Assembly (NCBI GenBank): GCA_024278775.1
Contig: JAJRSP010000067.1
Span: forward strand, 1 to 15,124
DNA from: Planctomycetota bacterium
GTDB taxonomy: Bacteria; Planctomycetota; Phycisphaerae; UBA1845
DNA: 15,124 bases
Reading direction: 5' to 3'
Under the pieces are notes generated by a model, which searched no databases, had not been told where the DNA came from, and saw only the letters and a list, made by a program, of their open reading frames with translations. A program made the translations under genes and the position numbers. Shown here in pieces: positions 7,276 to 13,880 of the stretch (position 1 is the first letter of the stretch; each line of letters starts with the position of its first letter).

Positions 7276-7464
7276 ATGAGTGTTACGGTACTTTGTCCAA
7301 GGCTAACCTGTCGCGCAGTTCTTCAAGTGCCTGATACGGTGCGGGGCAAGCGTATTCGCTGCGGCGAATGCGGATCGGCGTTTCTGGTCCCTGATGGAAA
7401 GCCCTCGAAACCCAATCCGGCAGCGGCCAGTCCCCCACCGGAGAAGGCTTCGGCAGACAAATAG
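7276..7464 (+). CDS. Small zinc-ribbon protein
   Basis: Encodes 62 residues. Cysteines 7, 12, 29 and 32 form a CX4C...CX2C zinc ribbon in the context 'VPDTVRGKRIRCGECGSAFLVP'. This closely matches the zinc-ribbon modules at the N-terminus of many planctomycete kinases and secreted proteins (MJ0042-type fingers). The usual first pair is CX2C, so the four-residue gap here is unusual. The remaining 22 residues are a Pro/Ala/Lys-rich disordered tail. No enzymatic domain follows, so it is either a stand-alone zinc-binding adaptor or the leftover N-terminus of a larger protein. GAGAG precedes the ATG by six bases, a weak ribosome site. It converges with another zinc-ribbon gene 35 bp away. Confidence 0.7.
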   Translation: MSVTVLCPRLTCRAVLQVPDTVRGKRIRCGECGSAFLVPDGKPSKPNPAAASPPPEKASADK

Positions 7465-7472
7465 ACACACAA

Positions 7473-7486
7473 GGGCTCAATAGCCC
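7473..7486. terminator. Weak hairpin between convergent zinc-ribbon genes
   Basis: GGGCT (7473-7477) pairs with AGCCC (7482-7486) around CAAT, eight bases after the stop of the plus-strand gene and 13 bases beyond the stop of the minus-strand one. The stem is only 5 bp and has no T-run, so this is a tentative shared terminator. Confidence 0.2.
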
Positions 7487-7499
7487 CTGCCCCCCAGCG

Positions 7500-8129
7500 C
7501 TATAAGCCGCCGCCTACGCAGCAAAAAAGAATCGGAGTCACCCCGCAGGCCACCAGCGCCGCAAGGGAATAGCGTTTGTGCGCCGGTCGCCGGATGGCAA
7601 TAACCGCACAAATCAGCGAGGAAAGCCAGGCCAAGCCGCCAAGCATCTCACACGCGACGGCCGCAGCCAACCAGGTTGGCATCGCGCCATCATTCTTTTC
7701 GAGAAACTCCAACTGCGCTTTCTGGACCGCAACCAGAACACCCTTCCCCTGCTCGATCGCCTGCTGAACTTTCTCCGCGACGGCCTGAACCTCGGTAACG
7801 TGGGCTGACATCAGCCGGTTGAAGATGATGAACGAAATCAGCATCACCCCGGCCAGCACCACCGCCACGATCGCAAGTCGATTAGAACCCGCCGTTTCCG
7901 ATGTTGACTTCCAGCCCTCTGTCGGGGTCGATGCCAGGGTGGACGGATGGACCGGAGGTGAGGACTGCATCGCCGTCGCCATCGGCACGTCTTCCGAATT
8001 GGTCAGACGCGACTCTGTCGGCGCGACGATCTGGCTATGACAAAACGGGCAGGCAACCGTCTTACCGGCCCACTCGTTGTCGATCTCCACCGGTTGTCCA
8101 CACGCGCCACACGGAAACTGTATCGCCAT
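7500..8129 (-). CDS. Zinc-ribbon membrane protein of unknown function
   Basis: Encodes 209 residues. Residues 1-35 are a zinc ribbon with cysteines 7, 10, 27 and 30 ('FPCGACGQPVEI' ... 'VACPFCHSQIVAP'), a module common in Planctomycetota. A Ser/Thr/Pro-rich linker (about 36-83) leads to a transmembrane helix at about 85-104 (LAIVAVVLAGVMLISFIIF). An amphipathic helical stretch (about 107-145) follows, then two more hydrophobic helices at about 152-178 and 187-207. The zinc ribbon would therefore be cytoplasmic or peripheral, anchored by three membrane helices. No catalytic motif is seen. No Shine-Dalgarno site precedes the ATG, and the only promoter candidate would give an almost leaderless mRNA. 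The function is unknown. Confidence 0.82.
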   Translation of the reverse strand: MAIQFPCGACGQPVEIDNEWAGKTVACPFCHSQIVAPTESRLTNSEDVPMATAMQSSPPVHPSTLASTPTEGWKSTSETAGSNRLAIVAVVLAGVMLISFIIFNRLMSAHVTEVQAVAEKVQQAIEQGKGVLVAVQKAQLEFLEKNDGAMPTWLAAAVACEMLGGLAWLSSLICAVIAIRRPAHKRYSLAALVACGVTPILFCCVGGGL

Positions 8130-8534
8130 AGTTCGGGCATGCTAGCCGCCCGGACCACCCGGGGTCAACCACACGCGTCACCACGCGAAAGGAATATGAC
8201 CGAATCGGCGGTCGTGAACCATGCTGCCGCCCAATGGGTCTTGCCCCCGTCATGAACACATCATCCTGCGAAAAAACCGACAGAAATTGGCTGGCCGATT
8301 TCGCCTGTTCTACAGAGTACTACCAGCCACCATATGCTAGAACAAACGCAAGATTTTGGTGCCGCGCAAACGCTGCGCTCCCTAGCGCGAGACACGCGCG
8401 AAAGAGCCGCCTGTCCGCGGCTCGACACCCCCCATCCGAATGATGTCACAGGCCGCGTCCGGTCGATAATCGATGCACTGCCGGTTCCGTTTCGGACCGA
8501 ATCGAAATCGCCTCTACGGAAAGGGGATCGCAAC
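8130..8534. other. Divergent intergenic region
   Basis: This 405-bp stretch separates the minus-strand zinc-ribbon membrane protein gene from the plus-strand 75-residue gene. It holds the candidate promoter of the former and a perfect 7-bp hairpin, GAGCCGC (8404-8410) with GCGGCTC (8417-8423) and a six-base loop, followed by GACACCCCCC. That hairpin lies about 110 bases before the small gene and could be in its leader. The plus-strand frame is open from 8334, but that extension has no ribosome site and low-complexity Arg-rich content, so I do not count it as coding. Confidence 0.5.
8139..8168 (-). promoter_or_regulatory. Candidate promoter giving a near-leaderless transcript
   Basis: On the minus strand TTGACC (8168-8163) and TAGCAT (8144-8139) are separated by 18 bp, matching the -35 at five and the -10 at four of six positions. 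A start about seven bases downstream of the -10 would fall near 8132, only a few bases before the ATG at 8129. The absence of a ribosome-binding site for that gene agrees with this, but the -10 match is weak. Confidence 0.3.
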
Positions 8535-8762
8535 ATGGTCGCATCCAAGAGTGACGCCATCGCCGCCATCATGGAAATGAATCCAACCGCCAACCCGATC
8601 TTCCTCTCGGAATTCTCCAAGAGCGACCTGGAGCAATACCTCGACCGTCTGGGACGCGTCATCGACACCGAACACCACCACGACCGGCTGACCAACGACT
8701 TCCCCGCGTCGCCGAGCGACTCTACACAAGATACCGCGTCCTCCAACGAAAGCTGGTGGTAG
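8535..8762 (+). CDS. Small conserved-looking protein of unknown function
   Basis: Encodes 75 residues from the ATG at 8535, preceded by AAGGGGA at 8521-8527, a fair ribosome site. An upstream in-frame ATG at 8334 would give 142 residues but lacks a ribosome site, and its added sequence looks non-coding. The core 'AAIMEMNPTANPIFLSEFSKSDLEQYLDRL' is an ordered, probably two-helix segment. I recall similar 'NPTAxxxFLxxFxxxxLxxYLxRL' short proteins from planctomycetes, but no function is known to me. The C-terminal 30 residues are polar and disordered, ending in NESWW. There is no signal peptide or membrane helix, so it is probably cytoplasmic. It converges with the pseudouridine synthase gene, 29 bp apart. 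Confidence 0.65.
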   Translation: MVASKSDAIAAIMEMNPTANPIFLSEFSKSDLEQYLDRLGRVIDTEHHHDRLTNDFPASPSDSTQDTASSNESWW

Positions 8763-8791
8763 TCTACAGCGGACAGAGGCGAATACCGCGG

Positions 8792-9799
8792 TCACCTCGT
8801 GCGATGGGTTTCCAACAACTCGAGCATCCGCTTCATGGGTTCGTGCAGCGGCGCCACCACCTCCAACGGTTTTTCCAGAATCGGGTGCATCAGTCGTAAT
8901 CGCCTGGCATGAAGCGCCTGGTACACCAGGAACGGCTCGCTTCGTCCCGACCCCGCAACGTCGAACTCGCTCAGCGCGTTGCCACCGTAGAGCACATCAC
9001 CGGCCATCGGGTGCCCGATCGACAGCATATGCACACGAAGCTGGTGCGTACGACCCGTTTTAGGAAATAGGTTGACCGTCGTAAACCCGCGGTAGCGCTT
9101 TTCAACGCGGTACTCCGTCACCGCCTCCTTAAACATCGCCTGCCTCGGTGGCGAAGCAGCCGTAGGCATCACCATACGCTGCGTCGTCTCCGGATGCGGC
9201 GCGAGGGGTTTATTGATGACATCACCGTCGAGCGCGACACATCCCTCGCAAATCGCGAAGTACTCTTTCCGAATGGTGCGCCGTTCAAACTGCATCGAGA
9301 CGCGCCAATGGGCTTCGTCACACTTGGCGATCAGCATCACACCAGTTGTGTTTTTATCCAGCCGATGAACGATGCCAGGGCGAAAAGGATCACTCCCCTG
9401 GCTGAGCGTTTCCGCGTGAAACGCGACCGCGTTGGCGATCGTACCCGTCTGGTAGTTGTTGGCCGGATGACAAACGATGCCGGCAGGCTTATTGATCACA
9501 AGCAACCACTCGTCCTCGTAGAGGATGTCGAGCGGAATATCCTGCGGTACGAGTTCACTCGGCGGGGGCGGCGGCAACGAGACTTCGATCACATCGCCGG
9601 CAGCCGGTTCGTAACTCGCCTTCGTGGGCATACCGTTGACGACGATCTGCCCCTGCTTGATGTAACGCTGAATCACCGTGCGTGAAATACGCGGGAAACG
9701 ACCCTGGATATGCTTGTCCAGACGACGACCGACGAGTCGCTTCTTGACCTCGACCCGGTGGACCTCCCAGTCTGAACTTCTCGCATCTTCCGTGGACAT
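8792..9799 (-). CDS. RluA/RluD-family pseudouridine synthase
   Basis: Encodes 335 residues that should convert specific uridines in ribosomal RNA (or tRNA) to pseudouridine. An S4 RNA-binding domain occupies about residues 17-75 ('GRRLDKHIQGRFPRISRTVIQRYIKQGQI'). The catalytic domain follows, with 'VINKPAGIVCHP' (102-112), the signature HRLDKNTTG (145-153, catalytic Asp148) and 'KTGRTHQLRVHMLSIGHP' (247-264). This layout is typical of RluD. I chose the ATG at 9799. The open frame continues to 9982, but the extra 61 residues overlap the helicase gene and are Arg/Pro-rich shadow sequence. The gene begins 19 bp after the helicase stop with no clear Shine-Dalgarno, so it is probably co-transcribed with the helicase. 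The exact target uridines cannot be told from sequence. Confidence 0.92.
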   Translation of the reverse strand: MSTEDARSSDWEVHRVEVKKRLVGRRLDKHIQGRFPRISRTVIQRYIKQGQIVVNGMPTKASYEPAAGDVIEVSLPPPPPSELVPQDIPLDILYEDEWLLVINKPAGIVCHPANNYQTGTIANAVAFHAETLSQGSDPFRPGIVHRLDKNTTGVMLIAKCDEAHWRVSMQFERRTIRKEYFAICEGCVALDGDVINKPLAPHPETTQRMVMPTAASPPRQAMFKEAVTEYRVEKRYRGFTTVNLFPKTGRTHQLRVHMLSIGHPMAGDVLYGGNALSEFDVAGSGRSEPFLVYQALHARRLRLMHPILEKPLEVVAPLHEPMKRMLELLETHRTR

Positions 9800-9818
9800 G
9801 GTATCAAAAGGGAAACCG

Positions 9819-11111
9819 TTACAACCGCCGGCGGCGACGTGTCGGGAAACGACCTCCAATGGTCTTGGCCGGCGTCTTGGCACCGGTCCCGTCTTGTGGT
9901 GCGGCATAAATCGAGGTCGTCGCGCTGGACGGAGGCTTTGGCGGGGTGGCGGCCGGCTCGGCGTCCAACTTCCGAGGCACAAAGCCCTTTACCCGACGCT
10001 CGGGCACTTCGCGGTTAATAAGCTTCTCGACATTCGTAATCTCTTTGCCCTGATCCGTCGTCACGAATGTGATCGCGACGCCCCGCTGCCCCATGCGTGC
10101 CGTACGCCCGATCCGATGCACGTAGACATCCGGATCAGGGGGAATATCGTAATTGATGATGTGCGTCACCGCACTGACATCAATCCCGCGTGCGGCAAGG
10201 TCGGTGGCCACAAGCACCTTGATCTGGTGCTTGCGGAATTGTTCCATGACCCGCTCCCGCCGACGCTGATCCAGATCGCCGTGAATCTCACGAGCATTGA
10301 TACCCTGGTCATGCAGCTTCATCGCCAGCTTGCGGGCAGCCGCCTTGGTATTCGTAAACACGATGGCCACCTGAGGATCTTCTTGCGTGAGAATCATCCG
10401 CAGAAGGTGGAACTTGTCATACCGCTCCACCGACACATACGACTGGTCCACCTCCTCCACGGTCACTTTGTCCTGAGACACATTGACTTCAACGGGGTCG
10501 GTCATGTACCGGTGTGACAACCGCTTGATCTCGTCGGTCAACGTGGCCGACACGAAAATCGTCTGATGTACGGCCGTGACCTTCGTCAATATCTCACGTA
10601 TGTCGTCGCGGAAACCGATATCCAACATCCGGTCAACCTCATCCAGAATCACAAACTTGCAATTCCGAATCTGTAACGCCCCACGGCGCATGAAGTCCAT
10701 CACGCGTCCCGGCGTACCCACGACGATGTGCGGCTTCTTGCCCAACTGATGAAGCTGCGTCTGAACCCGCGCTCCTCCATAAATGGGCACCACGCGCAGC
10801 TCGGCAAACTCCGCGATACGCTGCAACTCGGCCGTCACCTGGACCGCCAGCTCCCGCGTCGGGGCAAGGCAGATGGCCTGTAGGCGACCTGCGGGGTCGA
10901 GCTTCTGCATCATCGGCAGGCCGAAGGCGGCCGTCTTGCCGGTACCCGTCCGCGCCTGCCCGAGCACATCCGTACCTCCGAGCGCCACGGGGATCAGCTT
11001 GGTCTGAATGTCGCTGGGTTCGACAAACCCCATCTTATGCAGGGCTTTGAGAAAACGGGTTTCCACGCCGAGGTCAGCGAACGCCTGGGGAAGGTCTTGG
11101 TGTTTTTGCAT
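9819..11111 (-). CDS. DEAD-box ATP-dependent RNA helicase (RhlE-like)
   Basis: Encodes 430 residues with the full helicase core in order: Q motif ('GFVEPSDIQTKLIPVAL', about 28-44), motif I ARTGTGKT (53-60), Ia APTRELAVQ (83-91), Ib TPGR (133-136), motif II DEVD (157-160), III SAT (188-190), IV 'VAIVFTNT' (248-255), V 'ATDLAARGIDV' (302-312) and VI HRIGRTARMG (332-341). Motif II reads DEVD instead of DEAD; the catalytic acidic residues are kept. The tail (about 380-430) is Pro/Ala-rich and ends in a basic RRRRR cluster, typical of RhlE-like RNA-binding tails. It should remodel RNA, probably in ribosome assembly or mRNA decay; the linked pseudouridine synthase supports ribosome biogenesis. It is first gene of that operon, behind a good promoter and a leader of about 135 nt. 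Confidence 0.95.
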   Translation of the reverse strand: MQKHQDLPQAFADLGVETRFLKALHKMGFVEPSDIQTKLIPVALGGTDVLGQARTGTGKTAAFGLPMMQKLDPAGRLQAICLAPTRELAVQVTAELQRIAEFAELRVVPIYGGARVQTQLHQLGKKPHIVVGTPGRVMDFMRRGALQIRNCKFVILDEVDRMLDIGFRDDIREILTKVTAVHQTIFVSATLTDEIKRLSHRYMTDPVEVNVSQDKVTVEEVDQSYVSVERYDKFHLLRMILTQEDPQVAIVFTNTKAAARKLAMKLHDQGINAREIHGDLDQRRRERVMEQFRKHQIKVLVATDLAARGIDVSAVTHIINYDIPPDPDVYVHRIGRTARMGQRGVAITFVTTDQGKEITNVEKLINREVPERRVKGFVPRKLDAEPAATPPKPPSSATTSIYAAPQDGTGAKTPAKTIGGRFPTRRRRRL

Positions 11112-11172
11112 ACTCGCTCTACGCTGGCAACTGCTTCTGTTGAATTACGATAACGGCATCACGGTCGGACGT

Positions 11173-11188
11173 TGCCCGTTTTCGGGCA
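11173..11188 (-). promoter_or_regulatory. Hairpin in the helicase mRNA leader
   Basis: TGCCCG (11173-11178) pairs with CGGGCA (11183-11188) around a TTTT loop (AAAA in the minus-strand transcript). It lies about 60 nt before the helicase start codon, inside the predicted leader. It could influence mRNA stability or translation. There is no adjoining T-run, so it is not a terminator. Confidence 0.4.
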
Positions 11189-11253
11189 TGGGCGGATACG
11201 CCATCGCACTGACGTCTGACTGACATACGCCGGCAGGGCAAGTCAGACCCCTG

Positions 11254-11282
11254 AGTATAGCAACCCACTGGCAACATGTAAA
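11254..11282 (-). promoter_or_regulatory. Sigma70-like promoter of the helicase-pseudouridine synthase operon
   Basis: On the minus strand TTTACA (11282-11277) and TATACT (11259-11254) each match the -35 and -10 consensus at five of six positions, with the ideal 17-bp spacer. This is the best promoter in the window. Transcription would start near 11247, giving a leader of about 135 nt before the helicase ATG at 11111. Long leaders are common on cold-inducible helicase genes, but no cold-shock box was recognised. Confidence 0.65.
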
Positions 11283-11314
11283 CCAATGCCGCGCAATGCC
11301 TTAGAGAAACATCG

Positions 11315-11336
11315 AACGGCACCATTCTATGCCGTT
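11315..11336 (-). terminator. Probable terminator after the CPBP protease gene
   Basis: On the minus strand AACGGCA (11336-11330) pairs perfectly with TGCCGTT (11321-11315) around an eight-base loop, followed by the T-rich CGATGTTTCTCT. It sits 30 bases after the protease stop codon and just before the helicase promoter. The T-run is interrupted, so termination may be partial. Confidence 0.4.
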
Positions 11337-11366
11337 AGCAGGCCTTTGACCCTGATCCACACTTCC

Positions 11367-12308
11367 TCAGCTCCAGGCATCCCCTTTCGTGAGGTAGAGC
11401 GCGAGAAACTGCGAGAAGTCAAATAGCATGTGGGTGACGATGGCCGGAATGATCGAACGGCGCCAGATCGTCAACACGCTAAACGTCACAGAAAGGATCG
11501 CCACCGCAACGAGCGCCACCGCAGTCTGATCGACGCCATGCAGCGCTGTGAAAAACGCCGAAGAAACTAACACGGCCAGCGTCCAATTCCCCAGGCCGCG
11601 CCGCAACCGCGTCATCAAAAAACCCCGAAAAATCAGCTCCTCATACACACCCACTACCACCGACAGTCCGGCAAAGGAGACCGGAGAGAGCTTCGGTACG
11701 AGTGCCGTGATCCGATCCGCATTCTCGTACATCTGGTCGAGCAACGTCGGCTCCACGATCCAGATCGTGGCCATGACCAAATAGATCAACCCGTACACCA
11801 CCGGAAGGGCACCGATGCCAATCAAGGTGTTGAGCCCCCATCGCTCGGTCGACACACCCACGGACCTCGCCCGCTGACCTCTCGCACGCAGAATCAGCCC
11901 GATCAGGAGGATCGAAAAGATGGCACGGATCGTCACCGTCGGCACGAGCAGGGTCCGGCTTATCGAACCCTCGAAATCGCCCTCCGCGCCGTCGGAATGA
12001 ACCTGCTCGACGGCAACCGCACCCGATTCGTCCCCCCCCGAGACGAGGACGAGGACAGTACCAGACACCAACTCAAAGGCTAACAAACAGAGCAGCAGCA
12101 CGCCGACATCAGCCCACGCCTTAGACCGAGGCGAATTGAGCAACAAGAACCGATCGCGATCGGACCAGACGGGGCGGGCCACCGGGATGTTCGCCGGCCG
12201 CGCGAAACCGACAGACTCCGTCTCCGGCGTACCCTGGCCAGCAGCGGCAGGCACGTCTGAATCCCCACCAAGCTGGTCGGCGTTCTCTAGATTTCCGTTT
12301 TCGTCCAT
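11367..12308 (-). CDS. CPBP-family (CAAX-type) intramembrane metalloprotease
   Basis: Encodes 313 residues from the ATG at 12308. A TTG at 12368 would add 20 residues ('MCGWNVWQVIRYRFLGYSRR') and is less convincing, because AGGCGG lies directly before the ATG. Residues 1-60 are a polar, disordered N-terminus. Several hydrophobic helices follow (about 66-90, 120-142, 161-187, 208-222, 243-256, 262-280, 286-306). The family motifs are present: EELIFRGF (223-230) with the paired glutamates, FFTALHG (252-258, His257) and HMLFD (293-297). These residues bind the catalytic metal in Rce1-like proteases. Bacterial members act in protein processing, bacteriocin self-protection or membrane-protein maturation; the substrate here is unknown. 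It lies 86 bp downstream of the EVE gene on the same strand and has a probable terminator behind it. Confidence 0.9.
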   Translation of the reverse strand: MDENGNLENADQLGGDSDVPAAAGQGTPETESVGFARPANIPVARPVWSDRDRFLLLNSPRSKAWADVGVLLLCLLAFELVSGTVLVLVSGGDESGAVAVEQVHSDGAEGDFEGSISRTLLVPTVTIRAIFSILLIGLILRARGQRARSVGVSTERWGLNTLIGIGALPVVYGLIYLVMATIWIVEPTLLDQMYENADRITALVPKLSPVSFAGLSVVVGVYEELIFRGFLMTRLRRGLGNWTLAVLVSSAFFTALHGVDQTAVALVAVAILSVTFSVLTIWRRSIIPAIVTHMLFDFSQFLALYLTKGDAWS

Positions 12309-12394
12309 CCGCCTGCTGTACCCGAGAAACCGGTATCGTATGACTTGCCAGACGTTCCAGCCGCACAAGAACCCACGGCTTCCCCTCCGAAGCG

Positions 12395-12805
12395 TTAGAC
12401 GATCCCGCCCATCTTGCAGAGTTTTTTCCAGAGCGGCGTAGGAACCGGCATCACCGAAAGGCGCGCCACACGAACCAGATGAAAGTCGGCAAAGGCGGTG
12501 TCACTCTTGACGCTCGCCAAGGTCACCGGCGTGGGAGCCGCACGTGACGCCTTCACATCCACAACAACGATCTTGTCGTCATCGAACTCCGGATCGGCAT
12601 AGGTACCCCGAACGACCTCGGCCACACCCGCGATGTGCTTATCCTTACCGGTATGGTAGATGAACGCGCAATCCCCCCGTTTGATCTGGCGAAGAAACTG
12701 CAAGGCTTGGTTATTACGCACGCCATCCCACACGGTACGGCGATCCCTCACGAGATCACTGTAGCTGTAGTCGGTTGGCTCCGTCTTGAACAGCCAGTAG
12801 TTCAC
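12395..12805 (-). CDS. EVE-domain protein
   Basis: Encodes 136 residues, essentially one complete EVE domain (PUA-like fold, related to human thymocyte nuclear protein 1). The family start '[21 protein letters not shown]' is followed by '[40 protein letters not shown]' at about 26-65. The final '[12 protein letters not shown]' also fits. EVE domains are thought to bind modified bases in DNA or RNA (methylated or hydroxymethylated cytosine); the target here is unknown. The start is GTG and shares four bases with the sucD stop (GTGA). No ribosome site of its own is visible, so translation is probably coupled to sucD. The pairing looks like operon convenience rather than pathway, since EVE proteins have no known role in the citric acid cycle. 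Confidence 0.93.
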   Translation of the reverse strand: MNYWLFKTEPTDYSYSDLVRDRRTVWDGVRNNQALQFLRQIKRGDCAFIYHTGKDKHIAGVAEVVRGTYADPEFDDDKIVVVDVKASRAAPTPVTLASVKSDTAFADFHLVRVARLSVMPVPTPLWKKLCKMGGIV

Positions 12806-13710
12806 GCCGGTTGCGCGCTCGGGATGTTGAGCAGTTCCCCGATGGCATGGCCGATTTTTGCCGGCGAATCCACCACCATCACGCCAGCGTTGGTCAACGC
12901 TTCCATCTTGGAAGCGGCCGTACCCTCACCGCTGCTGATAATTGCCCCGGCGTGGCCCATACGCTTGCCCGGCGGCGCGGTCTGCCCGGCGATAAACGCC
13001 ACGACCGGCTTGCCGACGTTACGCTCGATGTACTTGGCCGCCTCCTCTTCATCGGTGCCACCAATCTCGCCGATCAAAATGATCGCATCGGTCGCCTCAT
13101 CGGCTTCAAACATGCCGAGCAACTCGATGAAGTTAAGCCCCTTAACAGGGTCACCGCCGATACCGATACAAGTGGTCTGGGCCATGCCCAGTGTGGTACA
13201 CTGCCACACCGCCTCATACGTTAGCGTCCCGCTGCGCGAGATGATTCCCACACTCTTGGCACCCGGCTCCACCGGCTTATGGATGTACCCCGGCATGATG
13301 CCGATCTTGCATTCGCCGGGTGTGATAATACCCGGACAGTTTCCGCCAAGAAGCAGCACGCCCTTTTCATCGAGGTAGTGCCGCGCTTTTACCATGTCCG
13401 CGGTAGGTACGCCCTCGGTGATGAGCACGACAAGCGAGCAACCGGCATCGGCCGCCTCCATCGCCGCATCCGCCGCAAAGGGTGCCGGCACGAAAACCAT
13501 CGAGGCGTCGGCACCGGTGGCCGCCACCGCATCGTGGCAGGAATTGAATACCGGCAGACCGTGCTCGGACTTCGTGCCCCCCTTGCCCGGCGACACCCCA
13601 CCGACCATCTTGGTGCCGTACTCCAAGCAGCCGGCCGTGTGAAACGAGCCGGCCTTGCCCGTGATCCCCTGACAGATCACTTTCGTATCGGCGTTTACTA
13701 GAATGCTCAT
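12802..13710 (-). CDS. sucD: Succinate-CoA ligase (ADP/GDP-forming), alpha subunit
   Basis: Encodes 302 residues, close to the usual length of about 290. It converts succinyl-CoA to succinate with formation of a nucleoside triphosphate in the citric acid cycle. The N-terminal Rossmann CoA-binding domain shows '[13 protein letters not shown]' (13-25). '[20 protein letters not shown]' (122-141) and '[13 protein letters not shown]' (156-168) are family hallmarks. The phosphorylated histidine is His253 in '[16 protein letters not shown]' (242-257). GGAAAGGA stands about a dozen bases upstream of the ATG, a good if slightly distant ribosome site. The beta subunit sucC, often immediately upstream, is not there: the upstream neighbour is an unrelated acidic protein. 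The gene overlaps the downstream EVE gene by four bases. Confidence 0.97.
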   Translation of the reverse strand: MSILVNADTKVICQGITGKAGSFHTAGCLEYGTKMVGGVSPGKGGTKSEHGLPVFNSCHDAVAATGADASMVFVPAPFAADAAMEAADAGCSLVVLITEGVPTADMVKARHYLDEKGVLLLGGNCPGIITPGECKIGIMPGYIHKPVEPGAKSVGIISRSGTLTYEAVWQCTTLGMAQTTCIGIGGDPVKGLNFIELLGMFEADEATDAIILIGEIGGTDEEEAAKYIERNVGKPVVAFIAGQTAPPGKRMGHAGAIISSGEGTAASKMEALTNAGVMVVDSPAKIGHAIGELLNIPSAQPA

Positions 13711-13738
13711 AGTTGCGCGTTTTCCTTTCCGAAACCAG

Positions 13739-13754
13739 CTTGGCGCCCGCCAAG
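13739..13754 (-). terminator. Small hairpin upstream of sucD
   Basis: CTTGGC (13739-13744) pairs with GCCAAG (13749-13754) around GCCC. It lies between the stop of the acidic protein gene and sucD, 28 bases before the sucD ATG. It could weakly end the upstream transcript or belong to the sucD leader. No T-run follows, and no sigma70-like promoter was recognised in this 170-bp gap. Confidence 0.25.
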
Positions 13755-13880
13755 CAGCCCGGAAGTATCGCGCGCAAACGATGGGTTGTCTACGCCGAAC
13801 CGACGCCTGTTGCTGCCCGGAGCACTCGGGCTGCCGCCCCCTTACCGTCGATCAAATCACACCGGCAACCCACCACATCG

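Noticed and set aside
8261..8746. A 161-codon minus-strand frame
   Set aside because: It is antisense to the 75-residue gene, Ser/Arg/Cys-rich, and has no ribosome site or recognisable domain.
9800..9982. N-terminal extension of the pseudouridine synthase
   Set aside because: It overlaps the helicase coding region, is Arg/Pro-rich, and family alignment starts after the internal ATG at 9799.
11119..11325. A 68-codon minus-strand frame upstream of the helicase
   Set aside because: It overlaps the good promoter and leader, is Cys/Arg-rich and has no ribosome site.
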